This document shows positions 27,061 to 36,728 of a stretch of 64,000 nt of DNA, piece by piece. The notes under the pieces are model-generated. The model had not been told where the DNA came from. It was given only the letters and a program-made list of their open reading frames with translations, and searched no databases. This DNA is from Hondaea fermentalgiana. Taxonomy: Eukaryota > Sar > Bigyra > Thraustochytrida > Thraustochytriidae. The translations under genes were made by a program, and so were the position numbers. The stretch is from contig NPFB01000008.1 in assembly GCA_014084085.1 (NCBI GenBank), forward strand, positions 212,037-276,036. The letters run 5' to 3'. Position 1 is the stretch's first letter, and the number at the start of each line of letters is the position of its first letter.

Positions 27061-29382
27061 ATGCGGTGCGCCGGGCGCATCGAATTGGCCTCAATCGCTC
27101 GCCGACCTGCGCGAGCATGGAGCCCTCGAGGCGGGCGTGGTGGCCTCGCTGTTGACGCCGCACGGTGGAGGCTCAGGCGGGCGACTCTAGCATTTCGCCA
27201 GGCGTCCCTGTCCTCGCCCATCGCTGCGCAGACAGCAAGCCTGACGACAAAAGCACAGTCGCCGTCGCAGGTGCGGTCGCCGTCGCCGTCGCAGTCGCAG
27301 TCGCAACCAGCGATACCGACAGAGGTTCCCGTGCTCATTGTAGGAGCAGGGCCGGTGGGGACGCTTTCGTCTCTCTTGCTGTCCAAGCACGGCGTGCAGT
27401 CTCTTGTCGTGGAGCAAGGCGAAGCGGGCGGGGACGGCGCCGGCGTGTCTGGAACGAAACTCGACCAAAGCGACGATGAACATCATGCGTTGCCGCATCC
27501 ACGGGCCCATGTAATGCATACACGCGCCATGGAGGTGCTGCGTCAGCTGGGTCTTGAAGAAACGGTGTGGGGTCATGTGCCGCCTTCCGAGCATTGGCGT
27601 CGCTTTCGCTACTGCACGTCGCTCTTGGGCGATGATCTCGCTGTCATGGACCACTTTCGCACCGAAGAGTTCAAATTCTTGGGTTCTTTAAGCCCGTGCC
27701 GTGTTGCGCAGCTTTCGCAGCCGATCCTTGAAAACATCCTCAGCGAGGCCGCAAACGCCGCAGCCGAAAGCTCTGGCGCAAAAGTGCTGACAGGCCATAT
27801 TGTCCAAGACCTTGCACCTCGCAGCGAGGATGGCGGGGTGAACGTGACCATTCGCCCGACGAACGGTGGGCCGCCAACCACCGTCGCGGCCCAATACGTC
27901 GTCGGCGCTGACGGAACCCGAAGCGCCGTGCGCCGCGCGCTTGGTATCACATCCCGAGGCGAGCACGACATGGAGTCCTTTGCCAGCATTCATTTCACAA
28001 GTCGCGAGCTTGGTAAAAGACTGGCCAAGGATCGGCGGGGCGCCATGCTGTCCTTTGTGTTCAGCCCAGATGTACTTGGAGTGGTTGTTTCGCACGATTT
28101 GCGTCGGGGCGACTGGGTCATCCATGCGCCCTTTTTCCCGCCGGCACAATCCCTCGAGGACATTTGCGGCACCGAAGAGGCTTGCATTGAAATCATCCGT
28201 CAGTGTTGTGCTCCGATGTCAACGCACAAAGGCGCAGAGGACGATCCTCTACGTGACCTAGAGCTCCACTCTGTGCGGGCCTGGGGCATGCACGCCACTT
28301 GCGCCACTTCTTTTGCCGGCATGGGTAATCGCGTTTTCCTCGCTGGAGATGCCGCACACCAGTTTCCCCCTTCCGGCGGGTTTGGTGTTAATGCCGGTCT
28401 CGTCGATGCACATAATCTCGTCTGGAAGCTCGCGTATACGCTGCAAGGAAAAGCAGGCCCCAGCCTTCTCGCTTCCTACGACCTAGAGCGGCGCCCCGTC
28501 ATTGAGGATGCATTGAGCGTTGCCGTCGACAACTACCGTCGAGGCCTCCTTCCTGCTCGCGCCATGGGCCTCGAGCGAAATCTTGTCGCCACGGCCGTGT
28601 CAATGCTTGGGCAAGGTGGCGCTACCCTTCCATGGGCCGGTGACCTCGTGAGTGGAATGCTTACAGTCGGCAAGCAGCATTTGCGATCCCCTGCGCTCGT
28701 CAAGTCACGCGTTAAGCGTGTGGTCGAGGAGGACCAGGACGCTCTACCGCTCCTCTTTCCACGCACAGACAAGGGGTTTCGATACTTTCCAGAAGCTGGC
28801 GGCGTCGCACGCCCTGCAAGTTCTCCGACATCCACGCCTCGGGATCTGAGTCCCAGTGAGTTCTGGCTCAAGCCTCGCTTGAAAAGAGGCACTCAGACAG
28901 ATATTGCGCTCGGGACTTCCCCCGGTCAGGCCCTCCCCCACGCTTGGATTCTAGAACGCGACTCCAACTTGCGACTTTCCACTATTGATATCATCAGCGC
29001 CCAGCTTCCCGCATACACGCTTCTTTACGCAATGCCATCGATTTGGCGCCCTGCCTTGGAAACACTTCACCAAAAGTATGGAAAGGCGAAAACAGATCGA
29101 GTTCTTCGTGGCGTTGCGCTTGTGCCTCTACAATCACCTGACGGTACCACGGGAGACACCGGCGATTTCAAAGAAGCTGTATATGTGTACGAGGCTAACT
29201 CGCCCTGGGAGCAGCTCCGTGAGATTAGCGAGCGTGGCGCTCTCCTGGTGCGCCCGGATGGCCACATTGCGGCTCAATTGGCGGGCCCGTCCTCCTCTAC
29301 CCCTTCAGCGTCTCCTCGAGATCTCTCGCATGACATACTCGACGTTCTAGAGGAGCTCGAGCTTCGCATTAACTGTAATTGA
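27061..29382 (+). CDS. FAD-dependent aromatic-ring monooxygenase (PheA/TfdB type), probably mitochondrial
   Basis: 773 residues from the ATG at 27061; an in-frame ATG at 26962 would add 33. The first ~60 residues are rich in Arg, Ala and Ser with few acids, resembling a mitochondrial presequence. The class A flavoprotein fingerprints are in order: GAGPVG dinucleotide motif (95-100) followed by VVEQ, the DG motif GADGTRSAVRR (Asp284), and the GD motif FLAGDAAHQFPPSGGFGVNA (Asp430), where FAD ribityl contacts are made. The C-terminal part ends in a thioredoxin-like segment (GALLVRPDGHIAAQL) as in phenol hydroxylase relatives. Substrate unknown; phenols, polyketides or quinone precursors are all possible. 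No neighbours suggest a pathway. Confidence 0.85.
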   Translation: MRCAGRIELASIARRPARAWSPRGGRGGLAVDAARWRLRRATLAFRQASLSSPIAAQTASLTTKAQSPSQVRSPSPSQSQSQPAIPTEVPVLIVGAGPVGTLSSLLLSKHGVQSLVVEQGEAGGDGAGVSGTKLDQSDDEHHALPHPRAHVMHTRAMEVLRQLGLEETVWGHVPPSEHWRRFRYCTSLLGDDLAVMDHFRTEEFKFLGSLSPCRVAQLSQPILENILSEAANAAAESSGAKVLTGHIVQDLAPRSEDGGVNVTIRPTNGGPPTTVAAQYVVGADGTRSAVRRALGITSRGEHDMESFASIHFTSRELGKRLAKDRRGAMLSFVFSPDVLGVVVSHDLRRGDWVIHAPFFPPAQSLEDICGTEEACIEIIRQCCAPMSTHKGAEDDPLRDLELHSVRAWGMHATCATSFAGMGNRVFLAGDAAHQFPPSGGFGVNAGLVDAHNLVWKLAYTLQGKAGPSLLASYDLERRPVIEDALSVAVDNYRRGLLPARAMGLERNLVATAVSMLGQGGATLPWAGDLVSGMLTVGKQHLRSPALVKSRVKRVVEEDQDALPLLFPRTDKGFRYFPEAGGVARPASSPTSTPRDLSPSEFWLKPRLKRGTQTDIALGTSPGQALPHAWILERDSNLRLSTIDIISAQLPAYTLLYAMPSIWRPALETLHQKYGKAKTDRVLRGVALVPLQSPDGTTGDTGDFKEAVYVYEANSPWEQLREISERGALLVRPDGHIAAQLAGPSSSTPSASPRDLSHDILDVLEELELRINCN

Positions 29383-29896
29383 ACTTTACTTGTGATGGTA
29401 AGGCTTTCGTACGGAACATCTTGGGGTGAAACTCACGAAAGTCACGGAAAAAGGGTGAGAAAAATCTTTTTTATCCGTTTGGATTCAGGCTCGGAACTTC
29501 GACTTAAAGTGGCACTGGACTAGCTAAGGCGGGTGTTCCACCGTCTTGGACTGACGCCCAGGGGACCAGACCCCGTCACGGCGTAAGGGAAAAGACAAAG
29601 TGCGACCGGAAGGGTTTGCGGTACGAAAATAGGAGGCCAACTTGGCTGGTATCAAACGGCATAGGCCTACTAGGCCTCGATTCAATCGTAAGTATAGCAG
29701 CGAAGTGGCGAATGCCAGCACTGGTGAAAAGGTGCTTACTCACACGAAAGAGAGACAGAACCCGCTTCCTCGTCCAAAGAGCAAACAGACTATCTCCCCT
29801 AGGCTGCGACGCAACGCAGAGAAAAGCACGCGGAAGGGCCGCGTTGGGTGTCCCGCCCACGCCGGCTGGACCTCGAGTGCCGCACGCTCGTTGACT
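29383..29896. other. 5' region of EGF-7TM gene A, possible 5' UTR intron
   Basis: No separate gene. The frame of gene A is open back to 29642 but starts there with TTG. A strong donor-like GTAAGTAT at 29688 and a pyrimidine-tract acceptor (CTATCTCCCCTAG, ending 29802) could bound a 115-nt intron in the 5' UTR. Two AGGCCT palindromes occur at 29663-29677. Confidence 0.45.
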
Positions 29897-31063
29897 ATGT
29901 TGGCTGATTGCATTGTCCATTGCGAAGAGGCCAATCGCGGAACATGCGTCGAAAGCGCCATCAACAGCTCTTTCTATGATGGTGATACATGCTTGTGTGA
30001 CAATGCATGGACACGTGACACCACCAATGTCTGGATTGAGTCCGCAAGGTGTCCATTGTCTGTACTCTTTGCACGAGTATTCTTCTGCGTCTGCTCTGCT
30101 GGGTCTGGAACGCTGTTTCTGCTCAGTATTTGGCTCTTGTACCAATTTTGGAGAAACCATCGATCGATAGCGATTCCTTTGCGCTTGTGTATTGCATCTC
30201 TCGCGCACCTCGGCTATGACGTGATCCGATTATTATCGCTACAGACGTCACTCGTTACATCTCTTCTTTATTTGGCGTTCAACGTCGCTCTTCTCGAACT
30301 TTTGAGAGCATTTGCATTGCAAACTGCTGCTTCGGTCGTAGAAATTCTACGAAAGTATCCCAAGAAGCACGAGGCTCTTCTTTCCAACTATGCGATGGTA
30401 GTCTTATGGAGTACAAGCTCAATGCTCTTGTCCATGTTTGTTCAGGTCGGAGCGCGCATGTTTGGACATTGGAGATTTGCCGCTGGGGACATTGACGGAT
30501 TCAATGCAGGCAGTATGTTTGCGCTATTAGGCCTCTCCCTCGGCCTGCTCGGTTTTTTTCCGGCAATCTTCCTCTTCTCGAGAAAGCTTCGTCAGCTGCT
30601 CAATCCAGACACCAATGTCTCGGGGCAGAGTCTCACCACTGCATCGCTGGCGTCTTTGAGTTTCAAGCTTGACGGATTGCTCTCATGTCTGCAGCTCGTC
30701 CGGAATGTCGTGACGTTCCTTGGCTCGGTGTCAATTCTAGTAAATTTCGCGGGGCTGGTGTTGTATGTCCTTGGCCATGATGCCGCGGCCTACATTTGGA
30801 TCGTCTTTTGGGTCGCGCAAGGCGGCACAGTCTTTGGGTTGGCTGCACTTTGGAGATTCCAAAGCAAACTCATCAGGGCCGCCGTGGTTCCAGATCCCAC
30901 ACACGGTTCGACAGCCCTTGCCTTTGAGGGGACGACTACGATTTCAAAACGTCAAGACAGTTTTCAAGCTCTCGGACCCGTTGTCGTCTCACAAAGCACT
31001 TCCTCATCATTGAAACTATTTTCGGACCAGGTGTCCCATTCTCAAGCGCCTGACTTGACCTAA
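29897..31063 (+). CDS. EGF-like / seven-transmembrane protein, tandem copy A
   Basis: 388 residues from the ATG at 29897 (A at -3). The N-terminal ~50 residues hold six cysteines in an EGF-like order (Cys-x3-Cys ... GTC ... CLC ... WTRD ... CP), without a separate signal peptide, so the first membrane helix probably exports the domain. Seven hydrophobic helices are predicted. Family motifs: HLGYDVIR in helix 2, DGFNAGS before helix 5, and WIVFWVAQ in helix 7. The C-terminal tail (~55 residues) is Ser/Thr-rich with a basophilic-kinase-like KRQDS. I know no named family with this layout; a GPCR-like receptor or sensor is a guess. First of three same-strand paralogues and the most divergent (WTRDT instead of WTRDDM). 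Confidence 0.78.
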   Translation: MLADCIVHCEEANRGTCVESAINSSFYDGDTCLCDNAWTRDTTNVWIESARCPLSVLFARVFFCVCSAGSGTLFLLSIWLLYQFWRNHRSIAIPLRLCIASLAHLGYDVIRLLSLQTSLVTSLLYLAFNVALLELLRAFALQTAASVVEILRKYPKKHEALLSNYAMVVLWSTSSMLLSMFVQVGARMFGHWRFAAGDIDGFNAGSMFALLGLSLGLLGFFPAIFLFSRKLRQLLNPDTNVSGQSLTTASLASLSFKLDGLLSCLQLVRNVVTFLGSVSILVNFAGLVLYVLGHDAAAYIWIVFWVAQGGTVFGLAALWRFQSKLIRAAVVPDPTHGSTALAFEGTTTISKRQDSFQALGPVVVSQSTSSSLKLFSDQVSHSQAPDLT

Positions 31064-31547
31064 TCCAGCCCTCGCCCCCAAAAAAATAATATTATAGCCG
31101 TTTCGTTGTAGACTCACAGTCAGTCACTGCTGTGGCACTGGCACTGCAGAATTTCGTTGAAATTGAAGCTAGCTCACTTCTTTGAACTTGAATGCGATGC
31201 CGTTCGGACCCATGCGACTCTCTGTGGCCGTGACTGAGACTCGGAGCCTGAATGAATGGATGCGCAAAGAAGCAACGACACTGGTTTGCTCCCCTCTGAG
31301 TCAGTCGATGTGCTGAAAAATGAGCGTATCGGTCCCACGTTCCCCTCGTTTGTGCACAAAAAAGCTAGCGAGCCATTCTGATGTCGGTTCAAAGTGTACT
31401 TTTTGAAGCGGTTGTTTCCGAGTGTGCACTCTTTCGTTCATCCTCTGCGCCCCTATCACAACATATGGGCAAACGAGCAAAGGCAAACTCCGTCTGCTCA
31501 CGGTAGTGGCGTGCGCCTGCAGGCCAGGTGACGACGGCCACGGGGGC
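31064..31547. other. Spacer between EGF-7TM copies A and B
   Basis: No gene supported. AT-rich near the 3' end of copy A (AAAAAAATAATATTATAG at about 31081-31098), more balanced later. The copy B frame is open back to 31422 but begins there with GTG, not ATG. Confidence 0.5.
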
Positions 31548-32615
31548 ATGGGCGACCACCATCAGCACGGGGCCGTAGCTGCAAACTGCACAGAAACTTG
31601 CGAAGAGTCAGGGCACGGCACATGTTTCCAAGAAGAAGGCTCCTCACTCTTCTCGTGCGTGTGCGACAGTGGCTGGACGCGTGATGACATGCTTATCGTC
31701 AACAGTCAGCCAAGCTGCCCGGTTCCACTTGCAGTACCGCTAACTATCTCTAGCGCGCTGTTCATCGGAAGCTGCTACGTCGCCATTTGGGCCATCCGTA
31801 TGGCAATATCAAATCCGTCGACGCGTAGATTTAGTCTGCAGATTCTCGTGTCCGCTTTGATCCATGCAAGCTATGACGCCACAAGGTTGTTCACCTTTGC
31901 ACCATCGGCATGGTCAACCCTAGGCTTCGCCAGCGTGACGATGATGTCATTGCACATGACACGGGTCATTATATGCGAGCTAGCAAGCGAAGCATATCAT
32001 CTCCTTAAAAGAGATCCCCAAAGGCTTAAGCCTCTCATTCTCGTGCGGTCTCGAATTATGGCGTGGACAAATAGTGCCGTCGATTCGACTTTGTTTCTTG
32101 TTTCAATCTCGAGACTTTATTGTGTTGCAGCAATCCAGATCGAAGATTGGGATGCATTTAATTACAACGCAGTCAGTTCTGCAGGTATTGCATGCATTGC
32201 GTACGCTGTCGTACTTGGAACTTTACAGGTTTTTTTTGCGCAGATGAAAGTCATTGTTTCCTTCAAGAGTAGCGTCCCGAATAGTAAGAATGAGGACTTC
32301 CTGCTTGATAGTCTTGAGGATTTTCGCAACACTATTCTCTTTGTGGCCATATTTTTATTGATGACCTCGGCATTTCTTTACACGGTGTACATTTTAAAGA
32401 GTCAAGAGAGCGACTACACCTGGATTGTTTTTCAAATGGCGCAGATCGGTACTTTTGGCGACGTGTGGATGTTACGCTCCTTCGCCGTAAGATTGGCCAC
32501 ATTCAAGGAAACCAGGCCATTGAAACGTGCAGCCTCTGTTCCATCCAAGGTCAAGCAAAGCCCAAATAATGCTCTCAAAATATCCGACACAACAACTTCT
32601 GTGCTACCGCATTGA
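31548..32615 (+). CDS. EGF-like / seven-transmembrane protein, tandem copy B
   Basis: 355 residues from the ATG at 31548 (G at -3 and +4). A His-rich start (GDHHQHG) precedes the six-cysteine domain: NCTETCEESGHGTC, then FSCVCDSGWTRDDM and SCPVP. Seven helices follow. Helix 2 carries SALIHASYDATRL, the loop after helix 3 has LILVRSRIMAW, DAFNYNA precedes helix 5, and helix 7 has YTWIVFQMAQ. The tail contains KRAASVPSK, resembling a PKA/PKC site. It shares SGHGTC and WTRDDM exactly with copy C, so B and C are closer to each other than to A. Unknown function; the ectodomain is too short for a typical ligand-binding module but could bind a partner through disulfide-stabilised loops. Confidence 0.8.
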   Translation: MGDHHQHGAVAANCTETCEESGHGTCFQEEGSSLFSCVCDSGWTRDDMLIVNSQPSCPVPLAVPLTISSALFIGSCYVAIWAIRMAISNPSTRRFSLQILVSALIHASYDATRLFTFAPSAWSTLGFASVTMMSLHMTRVIICELASEAYHLLKRDPQRLKPLILVRSRIMAWTNSAVDSTLFLVSISRLYCVAAIQIEDWDAFNYNAVSSAGIACIAYAVVLGTLQVFFAQMKVIVSFKSSVPNSKNEDFLLDSLEDFRNTILFVAIFLLMTSAFLYTVYILKSQESDYTWIVFQMAQIGTFGDVWMLRSFAVRLATFKETRPLKRAASVPSKVKQSPNNALKISDTTTSVLPH

Positions 32616-33132
32616 GCTGCAATGCTGGTGGTTGAGTAGTAAGCGCATAGCGCACAATGCGATGAAAATCAAAATCAAAAAACGGAGTTCTGGGCCTAAC
32701 TTTTTGCTAGGCCTAAGCAAGCCCTGGTTAAACTCGCGGGATAGAAGGAAAGAAGAAAGAATCTTCAGATGGAACAAAAAAAATTCAGAGAAAAGCCGTT
32801 GGCTTGCTCAGGGACTCACTGTCAGACGATCAAACCCCGGTCCCGCGCGTCAGTCAGTGGGCGACGGGCAAAGTGGCGGCGGGCGACCGACCATAGGTGT
32901 ATCAGACAGGGACAGAGCGGACTCTCATAGATTTTAGCAGACAGGTGATCGGCGACTTGACATTGAATGGGACCGTTGAATTTATTGTTGGTGGCGGCAT
33001 TTCAAGTGTACAGTTATACTACTTTTTAGGAATGTTACACGGTAAACTGCTAACAAAGGCCCGAGCACCAGCACGCCAGGAAGCATTATCATCACGGCTA
33101 ACGCCAGAGACTTGACAGTGTCAGATGCAGAG

Positions 33133-33171
<39 letters not shown>

Positions 33172-33349
33172 ATTTGAGTAAGTGAGTGAATGAGAGAAAG
33201 AAGAAGCAGACCGCCAAACTCGTCATAGGCCTCGTTGCACCCGCCTTCACTCAGCCCATGGAAGAAGAATAAGGTTGCTGCATCGAGAGCAGACGTAATA
33301 CTCATCGTTGCAGAAAAGCGAAAACACCGCGGCGAGAGCAGCTGACAAG
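32616..33349. other. Spacer between EGF-7TM copies B and C
   Basis: No gene. It contains an interrupted AGGCCTA-type inverted pair near 32694-32716 and a GA dinucleotide run (33131-33165). A CATAGGCCTCG about 125 bp before the copy C start resembles sequence upstream of copy A. Confidence 0.55.
33131..33165 (+). repeat. (GA)n microsatellite
   Basis: About 17 GA units with one G interruption at the end, in the 5' region of EGF-7TM copy C. Confidence 0.9.
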
Positions 33350-34384
33350 ATGGTAGACGTCCACTTTCACGGCAACGTTATCGAGAACTGCTCAGAAGCA
33401 TGTGAGGCCTCGGGACACGGAACTTGCGTTTGGCATAACGTATCGGAGCGATTCATTTGCGCTTGCAATGGTCAATGGACGCGTGACGACATGCACTTTA
33501 TCAATCCTCCTCTGGCATGCCCTGTTCCCATGTTGTTTCAGCAAGTCTTTTCGTGCGTGCACCTTCTCGGGAGTTGCTACATTGCGGCATGGGCAATCCG
33601 TTTCGCGCGGGCGTTTCCGAGAGATCGAAAGCTCGGTATAATTTTCTTCGTGTCCGCAGTTTCTCACGCATTATATGACATTATGAGGATCGTCACCGTC
33701 AATGAATCTGCAATCGGCGCAATATCATTTGCGTTTATATGTATATCATGCGTCAACTGCGCGCGAACAGTCATCCTCGAACTCGCACAAGAAGCGCACG
33801 AGCTCGTACATGATAGTGCAGAGCAGCTCGAGCACTTTATCCTTGTGCATTCGAGGTTAGCAGCTTGGGTCGACGCCGTGGTGGACACCGTCAGCTCACT
33901 TATGGTCGTCGCGAGACTGTTCGGCACCAGCGCGCTGAATAGTGACGATATTCTGGGCTATAATCAAAACACAAGGACCAACATTTGGCTGCTCACCGTC
34001 GCCGAAATTGTTCTGGCTATTTCCTTCCAGGTATTCCTCTCACGTATACGTATGATTCTCAGCATGAACAATGGTGCCTCGGCGACATCGGAGATGGGGA
34101 TGTTCCTTCTTCGAAGTATCAAAAAATATCGAGATCTTATGGTCGTTGCAGCGGGCAATATATGCGTCTGCTCCACTATTCTTGGATATCGATACAAACA
34201 ATCCAATGAAAATCTCGAGAACGTGTGGATACTTTTTGCGTACGTGCAATCAAGATCTCTCGCGCAATTGACACTTTGGCGTGGTCCCATTGTCGAGTTG
34301 GCAGAGCTTCGGAGCAAAAAAGATTCAGCTTCGACCGGACTCGGTCGAATCACGTCCGGACACTTTTCGGTGTTACGGCATTGA
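33350..34384 (+). CDS. EGF-like / seven-transmembrane protein, tandem copy C
   Basis: 344 residues; the ATG at 33350 has an ideal context (AAGATGG), and the open frame upstream begins with TTG. The six-cysteine domain is NCSEACEASGHGTC, FICACNGQWTRDDM and ACPVP. Helices: LFQQVFSCVHLLGSCYIAAW; GIIFFVSAVSHALYDIMRI; ISFAFICISCVNCARTVIL; AAWVDAVVDTVSSLMVVARL; IWLLTVAEIVLAISFQVFL; LMVVAAGNICVCSTILGY; and NVWILFAYVQSRSLAQL. The motifs HxxYDxxR and WI-F-x-x-x-Q recur as in A and B. The tail is short. Its last 12 bases overlap the end of the convergent coiled-coil gene at 34373. Function unknown. Confidence 0.8.
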   Translation: MVDVHFHGNVIENCSEACEASGHGTCVWHNVSERFICACNGQWTRDDMHFINPPLACPVPMLFQQVFSCVHLLGSCYIAAWAIRFARAFPRDRKLGIIFFVSAVSHALYDIMRIVTVNESAIGAISFAFICISCVNCARTVILELAQEAHELVHDSAEQLEHFILVHSRLAAWVDAVVDTVSSLMVVARLFGTSALNSDDILGYNQNTRTNIWLLTVAEIVLAISFQVFLSRIRMILSMNNGASATSEMGMFLLRSIKKYRDLMVVAAGNICVCSTILGYRYKQSNENLENVWILFAYVQSRSLAQLTLWRGPIVELAELRSKKDSASTGLGRITSGHFSVLRH

Positions 34385-35455
34385 ACATGTCTCTTCTCTG
34401 CGCCGTGACGGGGAATCAGGGTCTGCCCTGCCAACGGTGTGCTTTCTCTGGCTCATGCAATTTGCTTTTGGCACATCTTTTGCACCAGGTATTTGAACGT
34501 AGGCTTCTCTCCAATGCTCATCATGCCGATACCCACCGTGCCGTTTCGGGGCTTGAGAGGTCACATTGTTTGTTGATTGCACGACGCCCTGAAGCCCGAT
34601 TTTCATCTCGACGACAGAGAGCATGCTCGCTTGAGCCTGACCACGAAAGTGGTCAACCATAAGTTCAAGTTCGTCCTTTTCTGATTTGAGCTGGGCAATT
34701 TGAAGTTCGAATGATATCCGCTGTTCTTCGAGGGTGCGCCGCAACTCACTCTCTAGCCGCTCACGTTGGGCTGTCTCCCGGACGAGGTCGTCCTTGAGCC
34801 GGGTCTCGAGAGCAGCTGCTCGATCCTCTTCACGCGCAAGGTGCCGCCGCAGCTCACCTGCCTGAGCCTGGGCCTCTTCAACGCTTGCTTCGGCACGTTC
34901 TGCGCGCTGACGCATCGCGTCTTGCGCTTCACGGAACTGTTTTCTTTCCGAGGCGAAGAGCTTGGAGGACTTTTGCGCTTGATCGCGGGCCATGGCGGCT
35001 TCTCTTCGGAACTTACAAATTTGAGTGTACATGGCAATCTTTTCCCTCGGTAGCTTGTGTAAACTATTGTACATTTGAGCATGTTCATACGTGTCCTTTT
35101 CCAGGATCGCCTGCTTGTATCGCTTCACTGCTTCGGACCGCACAGACATTGCCTCCTGTAAGAGACTGTCGATTGCGTCTGCTGTGCGAAGCGCCTCTGC
35201 GTCGAGCATCGGGCCTTCTTTTGCTCCTTCTCCTTCTTCTTCTTCTTCTTCTTCTTCTTCTTCTACTAGTACTTGCTGTTGTTGTTCTTGTTGTCGTTGT
35301 TCTTTTTCTTTGTCTTCATATCGATGAGTTCCCTCGAGTCGCTCATCAGCAATAAGTCCTGGCGATCTCACGGTTTGGGAGCTTTCTTGGGGCATCAATG
35401 CCGGGGTAGGTCCACGTGGCGGCGCAGAGTTTTCTGCTGCATGTCCGGCTTTCAT
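34373..35455 (-). CDS. Coiled-coil protein of unknown function
   Basis: 360 residues, unrecognised. The N-terminal ~80 residues are disordered with Gln- and Glu-runs (nine or more Glu, coded by a GAA/GAG repeat at about 35229-35270). Residues ~85-280 are rich in Ala, Arg, Glu, Gln and Lys in heptad-like spacing, a long coiled coil (AEASVEEAQAQAGELRRHLA and similar). The tail is basic with SQRKHT and SRRREETC. Start at ATG 35455. The stop codon lies inside the end of the opposing EGF-7TM gene C, so the two coding regions overlap tail to tail by 12 bp. Likely a cytoskeletal or scaffold protein, by analogy only. Confidence 0.65.
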   Translation of the reverse strand: MKAGHAAENSAPPRGPTPALMPQESSQTVRSPGLIADERLEGTHRYEDKEKEQRQQEQQQQVLVEEEEEEEEEEGEGAKEGPMLDAEALRTADAIDSLLQEAMSVRSEAVKRYKQAILEKDTYEHAQMYNSLHKLPREKIAMYTQICKFRREAAMARDQAQKSSKLFASERKQFREAQDAMRQRAERAEASVEEAQAQAGELRRHLAREEDRAAALETRLKDDLVRETAQRERLESELRRTLEEQRISFELQIAQLKSEKDELELMVDHFRGQAQASMLSVVEMKIGLQGVVQSTNNVTSQAPKRHGGYRHDEHWREAYVQIPGAKDVPKANCMSQRKHTVGRADPDSPSRRREETCSMP

Positions 35456-36728
35456 GTGCGCCTCCGCCCGCTGGTCCGGGTCTTCTCTCCGTTGTCAGAC
35501 CGCTTCCTTTCTCAACAGAGATCACCGCGCGCGCCGCCTTCAACCACGTGTCATTCAAGCGATCACACCGCTTTTCATGCCATGACGCAGACTCGCCAGG
35601 CGCACAGATATGCTCGCTTTTTTTACTCGGGGCCAAAGAGGCGTTACACTTCGAGACGACTCGGACTCGGACTTTCGACCGGACTCGGAGTCATGTTTGG
35701 CACAAATGTGAGACACATTGAAAAGGTCCCCGTGGTGCGCGGCCTCACTATCAGTCGCCTCGTTACGCACGCTCCTCATGAAGATGAAAAGAGCACGATA
35801 ACGAGCACTGCCACAGCAACGGCAAACCAAGGAATGGGACGCTGAGACCAGTAATGTAGGAGGGAAATAGTCGAGAGCTTGTTGCTAGAGCCAATTTCTC
35901 TTTCCACCGCCATATTTGGCTGGCTTTCAGAACCATTATTGCGCGCAGATAGAAAATCTACTCCTCAGGCGATTCATCAGCCATGAAGATTCGGCTCAAA
36001 ATCTCTGTGACACTGTCCATTGGAGCCGTCTCATTGCCGTCTTGCGAGTTGCCCGGCCCTTCTCCATTTGCCGACTGTGACGCAACATGACTCATTTTAA
36101 CCGGAGAATAGCAACGCTCCAGAAAATCAGAGACCAGCACCGCTGTGAGTAGCAGCAGCAGCAGCAGTAACAGTAGTTCGTTATTGGCAATTAAGGACGC
36201 GATTTAGTGCACTCCCCACGATTACTACCCAACAAGCGTCCTTTGTGAGTCGGGCGCTGGTATCTCCAGCATCAAACATGATGCGCAGGAGTTCCGATGT
36301 TGCGCCGCCCAGCGTCCAGCTGCTTACTGTATGTTAGCCCATAATTTGCATGCAGAATCAGAGTCGTGAGAATGGTGGCTAGACACAACATAGGTCTATT
36401 CAATCGAACTTCATTGAGCAACATTCATCGAGTAATCACGAAAAAGGGGGCAAAAGAATTGTATTATGTGGGAAGGGGTTTGGATTGGTTGGGAGCGAAA
36501 GGAAAGGAAAGGGGTTAAGCGAAGTGAGGTCAGATTGATGGGATGGATGATGATGGGCGGGGGCTGCTCATGGGCAAAAGAAGCAGGGCATAGCACCTCT
36601 CTCGATAACCGCCAAGACATGAGGATACGAGCAGAAAGTGATTCTTCGCACGCGGGTGATTTCAGACCTGCTCCCATGAGACGATTCAATTCGAGTCGAG
36701 AACGCTCAAGGCGCACCACATCTCGAAC
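35456..36728. other. Intergenic region between two leftward genes
   Basis: About 1.3 kb with no supported gene. It holds the 5' region of the coiled-coil gene and the 3' flank of PSMD1. There is a short (AGC)n run at about 36150-36167 and a GGAAAGG-rich stretch near 36490. A 45-codon minus-strand frame at 35958-36095 is possible but too short to claim. Confidence 0.5.

Noticed and set aside
35958..36095. 45-codon minus-strand frame (MSHVASQSANG...)
   Set aside because: Too short and without recognisable features; could be a small protein or a terminal exon, but it cannot be supported from sequence alone.
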